From AM-1111 sp046302135 (GTDB lineage: Bacteria; Bacteroidota; Bacteroidia; B-17B0; Aurantibacillaceae): a stretch of 64,000 bases of DNA. Of this stretch, positions 16,378 to 26,252 are shown piece after piece. Made by a program: the position numbers and the translations under genes. Numbering within the stretch: position 1 is the first letter of the stretch; each line of letters begins with the position of its first letter. The notes under the pieces were generated by a model. The model had not been told where the DNA came from. It did not search any database and saw nothing but the letters and a program-made list of their open reading frames with translations. Location of the stretch: NCBI GenBank assembly GCA_046302135.1, contig JBKCIQ010000094.1, positions 46,079 through 110,078 on the forward strand, in the 5' to 3' direction.

Positions 16378-17568
16378 ATGCCCACAATCTCCTCAAAGGC
16401 ACAAAAAATGCCTGCTTCACCAATTCGAAAATTGGTTCCATTTGCTGAAACAGCTAAAAAAAATGGCACCAAGATCTTTCATCTGAATATTGGTCAGCCT
16501 GATATTGAAACCCCAAGCACTTTGTTGGATGCTGTAAAAAATGCCGACATCAAAGTTTTGGAATATAGTCATAGCGCAGGTAATGAAAGCTACAGAAAAA
16601 AACTTTGTAAGTATTATGGCTCTTTCGGTATCAATCTAGAACCATCTGATATTATTGTTACCACAGGAGGAAGTGAAGCCATACAAATTGCAATGATGAC
16701 TTGCTTTAATCCGGGAGATGAAATCATTATACCTGAACCATTTTATGCCAACTACAACGGATTTTCAACTTCGGGTGATGTAGTTGTTAAACCAATCCGC
16801 AGTTATATTGAAAATGGTTTTGCATTACCTCCCATTGCTGAATTTGAAAAAATGATTACTCCAAAAACAAGGGGAATCATGATCTGTAATCCTGGTAATC
16901 CAACAGGGTATTTATATTCAAAGGAGGAACTTGAATCATTGAAAGAATTAATTCTAAAACATGATCTTTTCCTTTTAAGCGATGAAGTTTACAGAGAATT
17001 CTGTTACGATGGAAAGGAATACGTTTCAGTAATGCATCTCAGTGGCCTTGAAAATAACACCATTCTACTTGATTCAATTTCCAAAAGATACAGTGCCTGC
17101 GGTGCTCGTATTGGTTGCATGATTTCAAAAAACAAAGAGGTTATGTCTGCCGCATTAAAATTTGCACAAGCGAGATTAAGTCCTCCTTCCTATGGACAAA
17201 TTGGTGCTGAAGCTGCAATTGATACTCCTTCTGAATACTTCGAAAAAGTAAAAAAAGAATACGTTCTCAGAAGAGATTTTGTTATTGAGGCATTAAATAA
17301 AATTCCGGGTGTTTTTTGTCCGAAGCCAAGCGGAGCATTTTATTGTATTGCGAGATTACCAATTGATGACGCGGATAAATTTTGTCAGTGGCTTTTGGAA
17401 AAATTTCAGTGGAACAACCAAACTGTAATGCTGGCGCCTGCCACCGGTTTTTATTCTACGCCCGGCGGAGGAAAGAATGAGGTTCGGATTGCCTACGTGT
17501 TAAAAATCGAAGATCTTCAAAATGCAATGACTTGCCTGGAGAATGCTTTGGTTGAATACAACAAATAG
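16378..17568 (+). CDS. Pyridoxal-phosphate aminotransferase, class I/II fold
   Basis: Transfers amino groups between an amino acid and a 2-oxo acid; the sequence resembles aspartate/aromatic aminotransferases of fold type I. The 396 residues have NPGNPTG at 171-177 (Asn binding the cofactor), Asp202, the Schiff-base Lys236 in SISKRYS, and Arg244 contacting the phosphate. Substrate cannot be read from the sequence alone. It is monocistronic: the DUF1573 gene ends 62 bases before it and pbpC converges from the right. Confidence 0.9.
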   Translation: MPTISSKAQKMPASPIRKLVPFAETAKKNGTKIFHLNIGQPDIETPSTLLDAVKNADIKVLEYSHSAGNESYRKKLCKYYGSFGINLEPSDIIVTTGGSEAIQIAMMTCFNPGDEIIIPEPFYANYNGFSTSGDVVVKPIRSYIENGFALPPIAEFEKMITPKTRGIMICNPGNPTGYLYSKEELESLKELILKHDLFLLSDEVYREFCYDGKEYVSVMHLSGLENNTILLDSISKRYSACGARIGCMISKNKEVMSAALKFAQARLSPPSYGQIGAEAAIDTPSEYFEKVKKEYVLRRDFVIEALNKIPGVFCPKPSGAFYCIARLPIDDADKFCQWLLEKFQWNNQTVMLAPATGFYSTPGGGKNEVRIAYVLKIEDLQNAMTCLENALVEYNK

Positions 17569-17583
17569 AAATTTCAAATTATT

Positions 17584-19989
17584 TTATTTCTTACTGCTGA
17601 TTACCTCAAAAGGAATGGTAATCGATTCTCCTTTATCATCTGTAACAGTAACGCGATGAAATCCCTTCTCTGGATTCAATCCCATCTGATGAAAATTGGT
17701 TGTGCTTCCTAAATAATTTCCATCAAGATCCCAATAGATAGTTGCATTTGAGTTGTTGTGGGCAACTTCAAAAACAGTTTTACCTTGCTTGCCTGAAATT
17801 TCAACAGGGACAAAAATTTTTGCATTGACTTTCGGGTAAATCATCTCCATAGATTTTACATTAGCCTGAACGCACGAAATATCAATCGGAGGAAGTGTTT
17901 TGTAAAATACATTTTTGTTTTTGTAATAGTGCTCAATTGCTGGAGGGAGAACAAACCATGTTTCATAACGTATGTCAGAAGTATTGTAACAATCAGCGTT
18001 TACTCTAGCCATACCTTCCTTATTCAATGCAATTGTTTTATGATATGGACAAGGCATACTGTTTTGGCTTCCGGAAGGAATCATCTGAATAATTTTTTCA
18101 TCGCAGTATGTTGAAACTCTGTGACCGCTTTTTGCACAAACCTCAATCCTTTTCATTTCATTAACAGGTTTTTCAAACCATGAGTTAGTTTTTGGAAGTA
18201 TGCCGAAAATTTTAAACAACAAAGGAGCGGCACATGAGATTCCTGTCAAACCTGGTCTTCCCTCTCCATCAGCATTGCCTGCCCAAACTCCAACAACATA
18301 TTCTTTTGTTAAACCAATTGCCCATCCATCTCTGAAACCAAAACTTGTTCCTGTTTTCCATGCAATTTTCTGAGACGAGCTCAAACGTTGCCAGCTTGCA
18401 TCAATATCAGGACGCGAAACTTCAGCCATGGCTTCAAAAGTTAAAAAAATAGATGCAGGATCCATTAGTTGTTTTGGTATTTGTTTTTCCTGATCATTAG
18501 TTTTTTTTATTTCATTATTCAGATAACTAATTTGATAATTATCTCCTTCTGAATTTCGGTTATGATTAGTGTTGTACTCGTTAAGTTGATGCGCCAGTTG
18601 CGAATATGCACTGCAGAGCTCTAATAATTTTCCTTCAGCTCCACCTAAAATAATGGACATGCCATAGTCATTCGCAGGTCTTGTAATTGTTGTAAGCCCA
18701 AGTCGCTTTAAATTATAATGAAATTTTTCCAAGCCATATTGCTGTAACATTTTTACACAAGGAACATTCAGCGATCTCTCGAGTGCACGATGTGCGGGAA
18801 CAGCTCCGTCATAGGTAAGATTAAAATTTTTTGGAGCAAATCCACCGATTTGTGTTGGGATGTCAGGGACAAGTGTGTTGGGCAATAAAATGCCATCATT
18901 CAGCATCATGCCATATAAAAATGGTTTCAATAAACTTCCCGTGCTTCTCGGTGAATTAATTACATCAACCTCGTTACCATGATCTTCATTCTGATTTTTT
19001 TTTGTATTGCCAACGTATGCTAATATTTCACCTGTTGAAATTTTAATTATAACGGCGCACGCATTATGAATTTCATTTGACTGAAGCAATTTTGCATGTT
19101 CATTTACCAATGCATCCGTGTTTTGCTGAAGCACTTCATCAATGCTCGTTGCAATTCTTTGACCTTCGCCCAAGTCCGCAACCGATTTCTGTAATAGATG
19201 AGGAACACGATTAGGAATTCCAAAAGCTTTTACCGGTAGTGGTTCATTCAATGCCAAAAGAAAATCCTCTTCACTGATTATTCCTTCAGATTTTAGTCTG
19301 GTCAATAATTGATTTCTTTTTTTTAGCAATTTACTTTGGTTTTTACCTGGATAGATCATTGCAGGCGCATTGGGAAGAACTGCAAGCGTTGCACTTTCTG
19401 CCCATGATAATTCCTCGGGACTTCTACCGAAATACCGCCAAGATGCGGCCTCAAGACCAACAATGTTTGAACCGAATGGGGCATATGAAGCATAAAGACA
19501 TAAAATATTTTTTTTAGAATTGCTTAATGATAGTCTTGTTGCCCAAATCATCTCGACCATTTTTTCAAAATAATTTCTTTTAGAATTTTTTCTTGAGAGC
19601 CGAATAACTTGCATTGGAATGGTACTTCCGCCACTAATAATTTTACCTGAACTTAAATTTTGTTTTAATGCCCGAAAAATTGCAAATAAATCTACACCGG
19701 GATGCCAGTAAAAATTTTGATCTTCAAACTCAATGATACATTTTTCAAATTTCTCAGGTACTTTTTCAATTTCGGGAAATCTCCATTGTCCGTCTTTTGC
19801 AATTCTTGCACTTAAGACTTTACCTTTTCGGTCGAGTATTAAGGATGAGAGTGGTTCATTGAAAATTTGATTCGGAAGACAAAAAATAAAATACAAGAAT
19901 AAAGTTATGAAGCAAGCTATCAAAAAGCACCTTACAGGTTTTTGCTTGATATAATCTAAAACATTATGCAATACCCTTTGAAAATTCAT
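17584..19989 (-). CDS. pbpC: Penicillin-binding protein 1C
   Basis: Bifunctional peptidoglycan glycosyltransferase/transpeptidase-type protein anchored in the inner membrane. Counted from the ATG at 19989 it has 801 residues: one N-terminal membrane helix (about 20-40), a GT51 domain with the catalytic Glu89 in EDQNFYWHPG, a transpeptidase domain with SLLK at 352-355 and the KTGT motif (WKTGTSFGFRDGWAIG), and a C-terminal BiPBP_C beta domain (about 700-800). The upstream in-frame TTG at 20016 is less likely. E. coli PbpC is known mainly as a glycosyltransferase. Confidence 0.94.
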   Translation of the reverse strand: MNFQRVLHNVLDYIKQKPVRCFLIACFITLFLYFIFCLPNQIFNEPLSSLILDRKGKVLSARIAKDGQWRFPEIEKVPEKFEKCIIEFEDQNFYWHPGVDLFAIFRALKQNLSSGKIISGGSTIPMQVIRLSRKNSKRNYFEKMVEMIWATRLSLSNSKKNILCLYASYAPFGSNIVGLEAASWRYFGRSPEELSWAESATLAVLPNAPAMIYPGKNQSKLLKKRNQLLTRLKSEGIISEEDFLLALNEPLPVKAFGIPNRVPHLLQKSVADLGEGQRIATSIDEVLQQNTDALVNEHAKLLQSNEIHNACAVIIKISTGEILAYVGNTKKNQNEDHGNEVDVINSPRSTGSLLKPFLYGMMLNDGILLPNTLVPDIPTQIGGFAPKNFNLTYDGAVPAHRALERSLNVPCVKMLQQYGLEKFHYNLKRLGLTTITRPANDYGMSIILGGAEGKLLELCSAYSQLAHQLNEYNTNHNRNSEGDNYQISYLNNEIKKTNDQEKQIPKQLMDPASIFLTFEAMAEVSRPDIDASWQRLSSSQKIAWKTGTSFGFRDGWAIGLTKEYVVGVWAGNADGEGRPGLTGISCAAPLLFKIFGILPKTNSWFEKPVNEMKRIEVCAKSGHRVSTYCDEKIIQMIPSGSQNSMPCPYHKTIALNKEGMARVNADCYNTSDIRYETWFVLPPAIEHYYKNKNVFYKTLPPIDISCVQANVKSMEMIYPKVNAKIFVPVEISGKQGKTVFEVAHNNSNATIYWDLDGNYLGSTTNFHQMGLNPEKGFHRVTVTDDKGESITIPFEVISSKK

Positions 19990-20036
19990 TTTAACTTTAC
20001 GATATAAATATAACAATCATTCCAAAACCATTTTTA

Positions 20037-20813
20037 GTGAAGGTAAGAGCAAAAAAACATCTGGGACAGCATTTTTTAAAAGATGATCAAATAGCTAAAA
20101 GAATTGTTGAGTCATATTTTGATTTGAATTCAGATAATTTTTTGATTGAGGTTGGACCAGGGACAGGAGTATTAACAAAGTTTATTCTAGAAAAACAACC
20201 GAAAAATTTCAGTGCACTTGATGTAGATGCTGAATCCATAGAGTATTTAAAAAATAATTATCCTCAGCATACCGGTCAATTTCATTTATTAGATTTCCTT
20301 GAGTCAGATATGCAAAAATTCACCAGCGGAAAATGGAACGTAATTGGAAATTTTCCCTATAACATTTCATCTCAGATTATGTTCAGGGTTCTTGAATATA
20401 GAGATCAAGTTGATTTTGCAGTTGGAATGTTTCAAAAGGAAGTTGCAGTAAGAATTTGTTCTGATCCCGGCTCTAAGGAATATGGTATTTTAAGCGTTCT
20501 GCTACAAGCATTTTACGAGGTAAAGTATTTATTTACTGTACAACCCGGTTCATTTAATCCACCGCCAAAAGTTAAATCAGGTGTAATTAGACTATCTAGA
20601 AATTCTAATGCAAAATTGGATTGCGATGAGGCGTTATTTTTCAGAGTAGTAAAAACCGGATTCAATCAAAGAAGAAAAACTCTGAGAAATGCCTTGAAAC
20701 CTATTTTAGAAAATAAAACCATTAATAGTCCATTGATGGATAAAAGGGGGGAGCAACTTTCAGTGAAAGATTTTATAGAGTTGACTAAATTGGTTCAGCA
20801 ATCGGCCTGCTAG
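20037..20813 (+). CDS. rsmA: 16S rRNA dimethyladenosine transferase
   Basis: Dimethylates the two adjacent adenines near the 3' end of 16S rRNA during small-subunit assembly. The 258 residues include KKHLGQHFLKD at the N-terminus, the SAM loop EVGPGTGVLT, the NFPYNIS catalytic motif and the C-terminal FNQRRKTLRNALK. The start is a GTG just before the conserved KKHLGQHF segment; no ATG lies at the right distance, so GTG is well supported. Divergent from pbpC across only 47 bases. Confidence 0.96.
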   Translation: MKVRAKKHLGQHFLKDDQIAKRIVESYFDLNSDNFLIEVGPGTGVLTKFILEKQPKNFSALDVDAESIEYLKNNYPQHTGQFHLLDFLESDMQKFTSGKWNVIGNFPYNISSQIMFRVLEYRDQVDFAVGMFQKEVAVRICSDPGSKEYGILSVLLQAFYEVKYLFTVQPGSFNPPPKVKSGVIRLSRNSNAKLDCDEALFFRVVKTGFNQRRKTLRNALKPILENKTINSPLMDKRGEQLSVKDFIELTKLVQQSAC

Positions 20814-20883
20814 TAAATTTAGGTAAGATTATTTTCCTGAAGATTAGGATAAAAAGGATCAATATTGGAGCTTGCAATACCTA

Positions 20884-21531
20884 CTATTCGATTACAATTT
20901 TTAAAACTTGATGTCTTTTATCATCGAACATTATAAAGTAAATTCCTGGAAATATTTTATCAGTATCTATGATTGTTATCAAATCATTTACGTGATTCGT
21001 TAAAATAACTTTTCCTGTTTCATCATATATAATAAATGATTTGTTAATTAAATCTTTATTTACCTTGATGTTTATTTTATCACTAGCCGGATTTGGATAA
21101 GCTTCAAATTTAAAGTTTGAGTTCAATTCAGTTACCCCTACACTGGAGCCTACTGTAAAAGAGCCTATCATATTCATACTAACGTGAGGCGTGCATTCAA
21201 AATTGTAAACACCCACAACAGTTGGTATGTATTGAAAAAAAGTATCGGCAGGTAGTTGCCACATTTGATTGAATGACTGAGCACCTGAAGGAATATTTGT
21301 AGACGTAATTGTATGCATCATTGTTGGTGGGTCATAGGGCAAAAAATGAATAGTGTCTCCAAGTTGTACAGTGAGTGGCGCAAGTAGAATATTGGTTCCG
21401 GCCGCCTCATTAATGAAACTATAATAACCTGACCAAACTAAAATTTTATGTGTTGCAGCAAAAATATTTACTGCTAATAAAAGTCCAATAAATGTTAAGG
21501 TAAACTTTTTAATGTTGCTATTGTGTTTCAT
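20884..21531 (-). CDS. Secreted cupredoxin with T9SS sorting domain
   Basis: A 215-residue exported protein: signal peptide (1-26), a plastocyanin-like domain (27-128), and a C-terminal type A T9SS sorting domain (about 142-215, beginning AYPNPASDKI). The full type 1 copper ligand set is visible: His73, Cys113, His116 and Met121 in ECTPHVSMNM, with spacing C-x2-H-x4-M as in plastocyanin. It is therefore probably a blue copper protein that crosses the outer membrane and is attached or released. Its redox partner is unknown; it stands alone. Confidence 0.84.
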   Translation of the reverse strand: MKHNSNIKKFTLTFIGLLLAVNIFAATHKILVWSGYYSFINEAAGTNILLAPLTVQLGDTIHFLPYDPPTMMHTITSTNIPSGAQSFNQMWQLPADTFFQYIPTVVGVYNFECTPHVSMNMIGSFTVGSSVGVTELNSNFKFEAYPNPASDKINIKVNKDLINKSFIIYDETGKVILTNHVNDLITIIDTDKIFPGIYFIMFDDKRHQVLKIVIE

Positions 21532-21641
21532 GGTTGTTTTTTAATTATGTACTAAATAATTGGTTACATTTAACTATAATCGCATGTCTGCTCGGTGAAC
21601 AAACCAACAATTAATTTAAAAATTACAATATAGGCCGGTGA

Positions 21642-22310
21642 TTATTTTATAACCTCTCTTTTCTTTCTGTTCAATCTGATTTTTTTTGTTTTACCATCAA
21701 CTTTAATTTTATACCATTCTTCCTCAATGTAATTTCTTCCATCGCCGCTTTCTAGCACTGAATCTATTATATAAGGATAAACTTCTTTCCCATAATAATC
21801 GATAATACCTTGCTTACCATTTAATTTAACAAAAAAGAAAGGACAGGAAGAATATCCATTATTTATAGATTCATATATAAAAGGTATGATTTCTTTACCA
21901 TTGATATCGACAAATCCGAACTTACCATTCAACTTCAATCCAATAATTGATTTTAAGTATTGTCCATTCACTCTCCTGTCACCACCTTCCCAAATAGAAT
22001 AGGCCTTACTTGATGAACCCTGATATAGAAAAGGAATTATTTCATTACCTAAAGTATCAATCCCTCCCCAAAAACCATTTAATTTAACCATAGCGATTTT
22101 GCTTTCATAATCAAATCCTGTGGTAGAATCATATTTAGGAGTAATAACTTCTTGCATGTGCCTGTTTACAAAACCAACTTTTCCTTTCAACCAAACGCTT
22201 TTAAAATCAGCTAAATTATTTTCAATTTTGTCATAGTTATTTGTTGTAATTTGACAAAAAGCAATACTAAAATTGATAAATAGTATAATAGCTACAATTC
22301 TTGTTTTCAT
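21642..22310 (-). CDS. Exported WG-repeat protein
   Basis: A 222-residue protein with a signal peptide (about 1-20) and about four WG (KWG/GFVD) beta-hairpin repeats: GKVGFVNRHMQEVITPKYD, GFWGGIDTLGNEIIPFLY, GKFGFVDINGKEIIPFIY and GKQGIIDYYGKEVYPYI. WG repeats occur in secreted or periplasmic Bacteroidota proteins with no defined activity. The C-terminus is strongly basic (KKIRLNRKKREVIK). A much longer WG protein is at 52.7 kb. Confidence 0.8.
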   Translation of the reverse strand: MKTRIVAIILFINFSIAFCQITTNNYDKIENNLADFKSVWLKGKVGFVNRHMQEVITPKYDSTTGFDYESKIAMVKLNGFWGGIDTLGNEIIPFLYQGSSSKAYSIWEGGDRRVNGQYLKSIIGLKLNGKFGFVDINGKEIIPFIYESINNGYSSCPFFFVKLNGKQGIIDYYGKEVYPYIIDSVLESGDGRNYIEEEWYKIKVDGKTKKIRLNRKKREVIK

Positions 22311-22456
22311 ATTTAAAAGTTTTTTTAAAATAATCTAATAGAGTATATTAAATTTAATTTTTTTTTTCTTTATCACATAACAATTTCAAACAATTATTAG
22401 TTTTTATATGCTCGGCTAAAAAACCATCAATTAATTTAACAAAAAAATGCTTGGTT

Positions 22457-24586
22457 TTACATCCTTAAACCGATTATACATACATCATCTACTTGTTCTA
22501 ATTCTCCCTTCCAAAATTCAAATTTTTGATTAACGATTACAGATTGTTCTTGCATAGTTTTATCGTTTATTGAGACAAGTATTTCTTCAAGCTGTTTATA
22601 CTTAAATTTTTTACCTTTTGGTCCTCCAAATTGATCTGCTAATCCATCAGTAAATAAATAGAAAGTCAGGTTTTCTTTGTAGTCCAATTCATGGGTTGTA
22701 AATGGTCTAGGATTATCTGTTTTACCAATTGGCTGCTTATCTGGCTTTATCTCTTTTAATGTGCCGTTTTCAATAAACCAAAGTGGATTGTTTGCTCCAC
22801 TCCAATATATTTTATTTTTTTCTTTATCAATACACAGTAGGGAAATGTCCATGCCGTCTTTTACTTCTTTTGAACTTTTCTCAAAAGTTTCTAAAACTAA
22901 ATCTCTTGTTTTGTCAAGAATTTTACCGGTTTCAGTTAATTTAAATTCTTTTATTGTTCTATTCAAAGCATTGGAACAAACAACTGAAACCATAGCTCCT
23001 GGAACTCCGTGCCCAGTACTATCTGCCGCAGCGAGGAAAAATTTATCTCCAACTTTTTCAGCCCAATAGAAATCGCCGGCCACAATGTCTTTGGGTTTAT
23101 ATAAAATAAAACTATAAGGGAGATTTGTCGATATAAATTCTAAAGGAGGTAGAATTGCTTCTTGAAGTCTTTTTGCATAGCTAATGGAATCAACAATTTC
23201 TTTTTGTTTTTCTTCAATCAATTGTTTTTGTTCACTAATTTCTTTCGTGCGTTCGGTAACTTGTTTCTCAAGTATTTCGTTTTGCGAAGCTAAAATCTCT
23301 TGCTTCTCTTTTTGCTCCATTATTGTTTGAGCTGTAAGTTCTTCTACTTTAATTAGCTGTGATTTAAGGCTTTTGTTGGCAGATACATAATCACGTACAA
23401 TTGTAATAATTACTGCTAATGGCATTGGTAAAATTTGTAAAATCTTATACCAATTTGTCCCTGATAAACCATTTTCCCCAAAAGTAAAATCATATATCCA
23501 ATAAATAGTAAGAACAACAATGAGGATTAATCCAAAAAATAAAATCCACGCATTATTTAATTTGTTTTTAATCGCTTGTAAAACTCCCACAAATACAAAT
23601 ACAGAACTAATAATAAACAATAATGAAATAGGGATTATTACAGACAGCTCATTTGGATCTATTTGGCTTAATAAATCTTCGAAAAAATTTGGACCAAACA
23701 AAAGTAGAATTATTAAAACCACTATTAAAAATGACAGTGATATCAATACTTTTTTAATCCAATTTGGCAAATGATAATTGAATAAGGAATAGACGAACTG
23801 AACTAAAAAATAAGGGGATAATAATAAAAAAATTATCGCCATAAATTTCATAGTCAGTGAATCTATAAAACCTGTAAGCAGAAATAAACTTAACGAAAGA
23901 TTAAGATTAAATGCAGTGCCCCATAAATATTTTTTTTCTTGAATACCAAAGAGGTAAATAAAAAGTAACATTAGTGAAACAGCAAACAAGAACGAACTTA
24001 ATGTCCCTAAAGTAATATTACTATCATGATCATTTTGTAAAAGATTTAGGAAAGCGAAATGAGACATAAAACCTGTCCCAAATACAATTACAGACTTTTC
24101 CTCCTCCTGCTGCGCAATTATTTGTTTAATAATAATATTCTTTTTTTTACTGAATGAAAAAGGGAATTGAATGCCAGTAATATTATTTAAAAACTTTTTA
24201 TTTTCATTAATGGTAAAGTCATAAACCAAATTTCCATTTTGCCATATTCTTTCCACACTGTTTACAGGAATATATATAGGTACATTGAATAAATTTTCTG
24301 GAATTATAATCTGTTGTGCAACATAATAAACCTTTACTGTATCTTTTATTTTTTTAAAATCATTATAATTATACCAGCCTATAAGTGATGTGTCATTTAT
24401 AAAATCATCGGCTTTTACAACGATCTTATATTTTTCAAAAAACAAATAGTTTTTCGAATCGGCCCAAGGGTAGCCATTAACTTTAATTGAATCAAGGGAG
24501 AAATCTTTAGTAGGCTTGAATGTTTGGGTTGTTTGCGCTTTAAAAATTGAACAACAAAACAAAAAGAAAATTATTATTTTTTTCAT
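22457..24586 (-). CDS. Membrane-bound SpoIIE/PP2C-type serine phosphatase with 7TM sensor
   Basis: Probable signal-transduction phosphatase of the RsbU type. Counted from the ATG at 24586 (709 residues) it has a signal peptide, a periplasmic domain (about 17-170), seven hydrophobic helices (about 175-400) in the 7TMR-DISM style, a coiled coil (about 405-470) and a SpoIIE/PP2C domain (about 480-709). Metal-binding motifs are visible as AGDFYWAE, AADSTGHGVPGAM and the final QVDDVCIIG. No anti-sigma or STAS-domain partner is adjacent, so its substrate is unknown. The TTG 33 bases upstream is not preferred. Confidence 0.87.
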   Translation of the reverse strand: MKKIIIFFLFCCSIFKAQTTQTFKPTKDFSLDSIKVNGYPWADSKNYLFFEKYKIVVKADDFINDTSLIGWYNYNDFKKIKDTVKVYYVAQQIIIPENLFNVPIYIPVNSVERIWQNGNLVYDFTINENKKFLNNITGIQFPFSFSKKKNIIIKQIIAQQEEEKSVIVFGTGFMSHFAFLNLLQNDHDSNITLGTLSSFLFAVSLMLLFIYLFGIQEKKYLWGTAFNLNLSLSLFLLTGFIDSLTMKFMAIIFLLLSPYFLVQFVYSLFNYHLPNWIKKVLISLSFLIVVLIILLLFGPNFFEDLLSQIDPNELSVIIPISLLFIISSVFVFVGVLQAIKNKLNNAWILFFGLILIVVLTIYWIYDFTFGENGLSGTNWYKILQILPMPLAVIITIVRDYVSANKSLKSQLIKVEELTAQTIMEQKEKQEILASQNEILEKQVTERTKEISEQKQLIEEKQKEIVDSISYAKRLQEAILPPLEFISTNLPYSFILYKPKDIVAGDFYWAEKVGDKFFLAAADSTGHGVPGAMVSVVCSNALNRTIKEFKLTETGKILDKTRDLVLETFEKSSKEVKDGMDISLLCIDKEKNKIYWSGANNPLWFIENGTLKEIKPDKQPIGKTDNPRPFTTHELDYKENLTFYLFTDGLADQFGGPKGKKFKYKQLEEILVSINDKTMQEQSVIVNQKFEFWKGELEQVDDVCIIGLRM

Positions 24587-24687
24587 AAGATAATTTTCAA
24601 AAAATAGACAATCTTTCAAAGAAGTAATAATATTTTAATTTTTTTCCGTTTATTTTGTAGTGTTGTAAAGCATTTTAGCTAGCTTGT

Positions 24688-26232
24688 CTAAAGAGGAATA
24701 TTCCCGTGCTTTTTCTTTGGCAGATGATCTACTTTATTCTTCAACATTTCAAAAGCTTTAATGAGTTTAGCTCTGGTTTCTGATGGTTGAATAACTTCAT
24801 CGATAAAACCTCTCTCTGCGGCACGATATGGATTGGCAAACATGTTGGTGTATTCCAACTCTTTTTCTTTTAGCTTTTGCTGTGGGTCTTTTGCTTTTGA
24901 AATTTCATTTTTGAAAATTATTTCTGCGGCACCTTTTGCACCCATCACGGCAATTTCTGCTGAAGGCCATGCATAATTCATATCGGCACCTATGTGTTTG
25001 CTGTTCATTACATCGTATGCGCCTCCGTATGCTTTTCTGGTGATAACGGTTATTCTTGGTACTGTTGCTTCACTGAAAGCATACAATAATTTTGCTCCGT
25101 TTGTAATGATGCCATTCCACTCCTGATCTGTTCCTGGCAAAAATCCGGGCACATCCACAAAAACCAAAAGTGGGATATTGAAACTATCACAAAATCTCAC
25201 GAAACGAGCAGCTTTGGTAGAGGAATGTATGTCTAATACTCCAGCCAAAACTGCCGGTTGATTTGCAACTATTCCAACTGATCTCCCACCTAATCTTCCG
25301 AAACCAACCAGAATGTTTTCAGCAAAATTTTTGTGCACTTCTAAAAACGAATCAGCATCGAGTGTACTAGCAATTATTTCGCGCATGTCATAAGGTTGAT
25401 TTGGCGAGTCCGGAACGATAGAATTGAGCGCTTCAACTATTTCGTTTTCGGGTGCATCATACTTCATTTGTGGTGCATCGTCTTCACAGTTTTGAGGAAT
25501 GTAACTTAGGATATTTTTAATGTTCTGGATGCACTCAATTTCGTTTGCACATGAAAAATGGGTTACACCACTTTTGCTTGCGTGTGTCATTGCACCACCA
25601 AGTTCTTCACTGGTAACTTCTTCGTGTGTAACTGTCTTCACTACATTAGGACCCGTAACGAACATATAAGATGTATTTTCTACCATCAGAATAAAATCGG
25701 TTATAGCGGGAGAATATACCGCACCGCCTGCACAAGGTCCCATGATTGCACTAATTTGTGGAATGACGCCGGAGGCTTTCACATTACGATAAAAAATATC
25801 GGCATATCCGCCCAAGGAAACTACACCTTCCTGAATTCTTGCACCACCCGAATCGTTAAGACCAATTAATGGAGCACCATTTTTTATAGAAAGATCCATC
25901 AGTTTACAAATCTTCTCTGCATGTGTTTCGGATAGTGATCCGCCGAAGACTGTAAAATCCTGAGAAAAAACATAAACCAATCTACCATTAACAGTTCCGT
26001 ATCCCGTTACTACTCCGTCACCCAAATATTTTTCTTTTTCTAATCCAAAATCATTACTGCGATGGGTAACCAACATGCCAATTTCCTCGAAAGATCCTTC
26101 ATCCAATAAAAAATGAATTCTTTCTCGTGCTGTTAACTTACCTTTTTTGTGCTGAGCTTCAATTCTTTTTTCTCCGCCACCCAATTGAGCTTCTGAAATT
26201 TTCTCTTCTAATATTTTAATTTTCTCCTTCAT
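24688..26232 (-). CDS. Acyl-CoA carboxylase carboxyltransferase (beta) subunit
   Basis: Moves the carboxyl group from carboxybiotin to an acyl-CoA such as propionyl-CoA. The 514 residues are full length for PccB/MmdA-type proteins, with both crotonase-like halves: the N-terminal oxyanion region GGSLSETHAEK and GPCAGGAVYSP, and the C-terminal GFLPGTDQEW and RKAYGGAYDVM. The family also includes methylmalonyl-CoA decarboxylase subunits, but no membrane subunits are nearby. The biotin carrier at 13.2 kb may be the partner. The gene is monocistronic. Confidence 0.9.
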   Translation of the reverse strand: MKEKIKILEEKISEAQLGGGEKRIEAQHKKGKLTARERIHFLLDEGSFEEIGMLVTHRSNDFGLEKEKYLGDGVVTGYGTVNGRLVYVFSQDFTVFGGSLSETHAEKICKLMDLSIKNGAPLIGLNDSGGARIQEGVVSLGGYADIFYRNVKASGVIPQISAIMGPCAGGAVYSPAITDFILMVENTSYMFVTGPNVVKTVTHEEVTSEELGGAMTHASKSGVTHFSCANEIECIQNIKNILSYIPQNCEDDAPQMKYDAPENEIVEALNSIVPDSPNQPYDMREIIASTLDADSFLEVHKNFAENILVGFGRLGGRSVGIVANQPAVLAGVLDIHSSTKAARFVRFCDSFNIPLLVFVDVPGFLPGTDQEWNGIITNGAKLLYAFSEATVPRITVITRKAYGGAYDVMNSKHIGADMNYAWPSAEIAVMGAKGAAEIIFKNEISKAKDPQQKLKEKELEYTNMFANPYRAAERGFIDEVIQPSETRAKLIKAFEMLKNKVDHLPKKKHGNIPL

Positions 26233-26252
26233 CTTGAGTTCAGTTTTATATG

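Noticed and set aside
20745..20750. Run of six G in rsmA as a phase-variation site
   Set aside because: Short, in an essential-type housekeeping gene, and close to its 3' end; no reason to expect switching.
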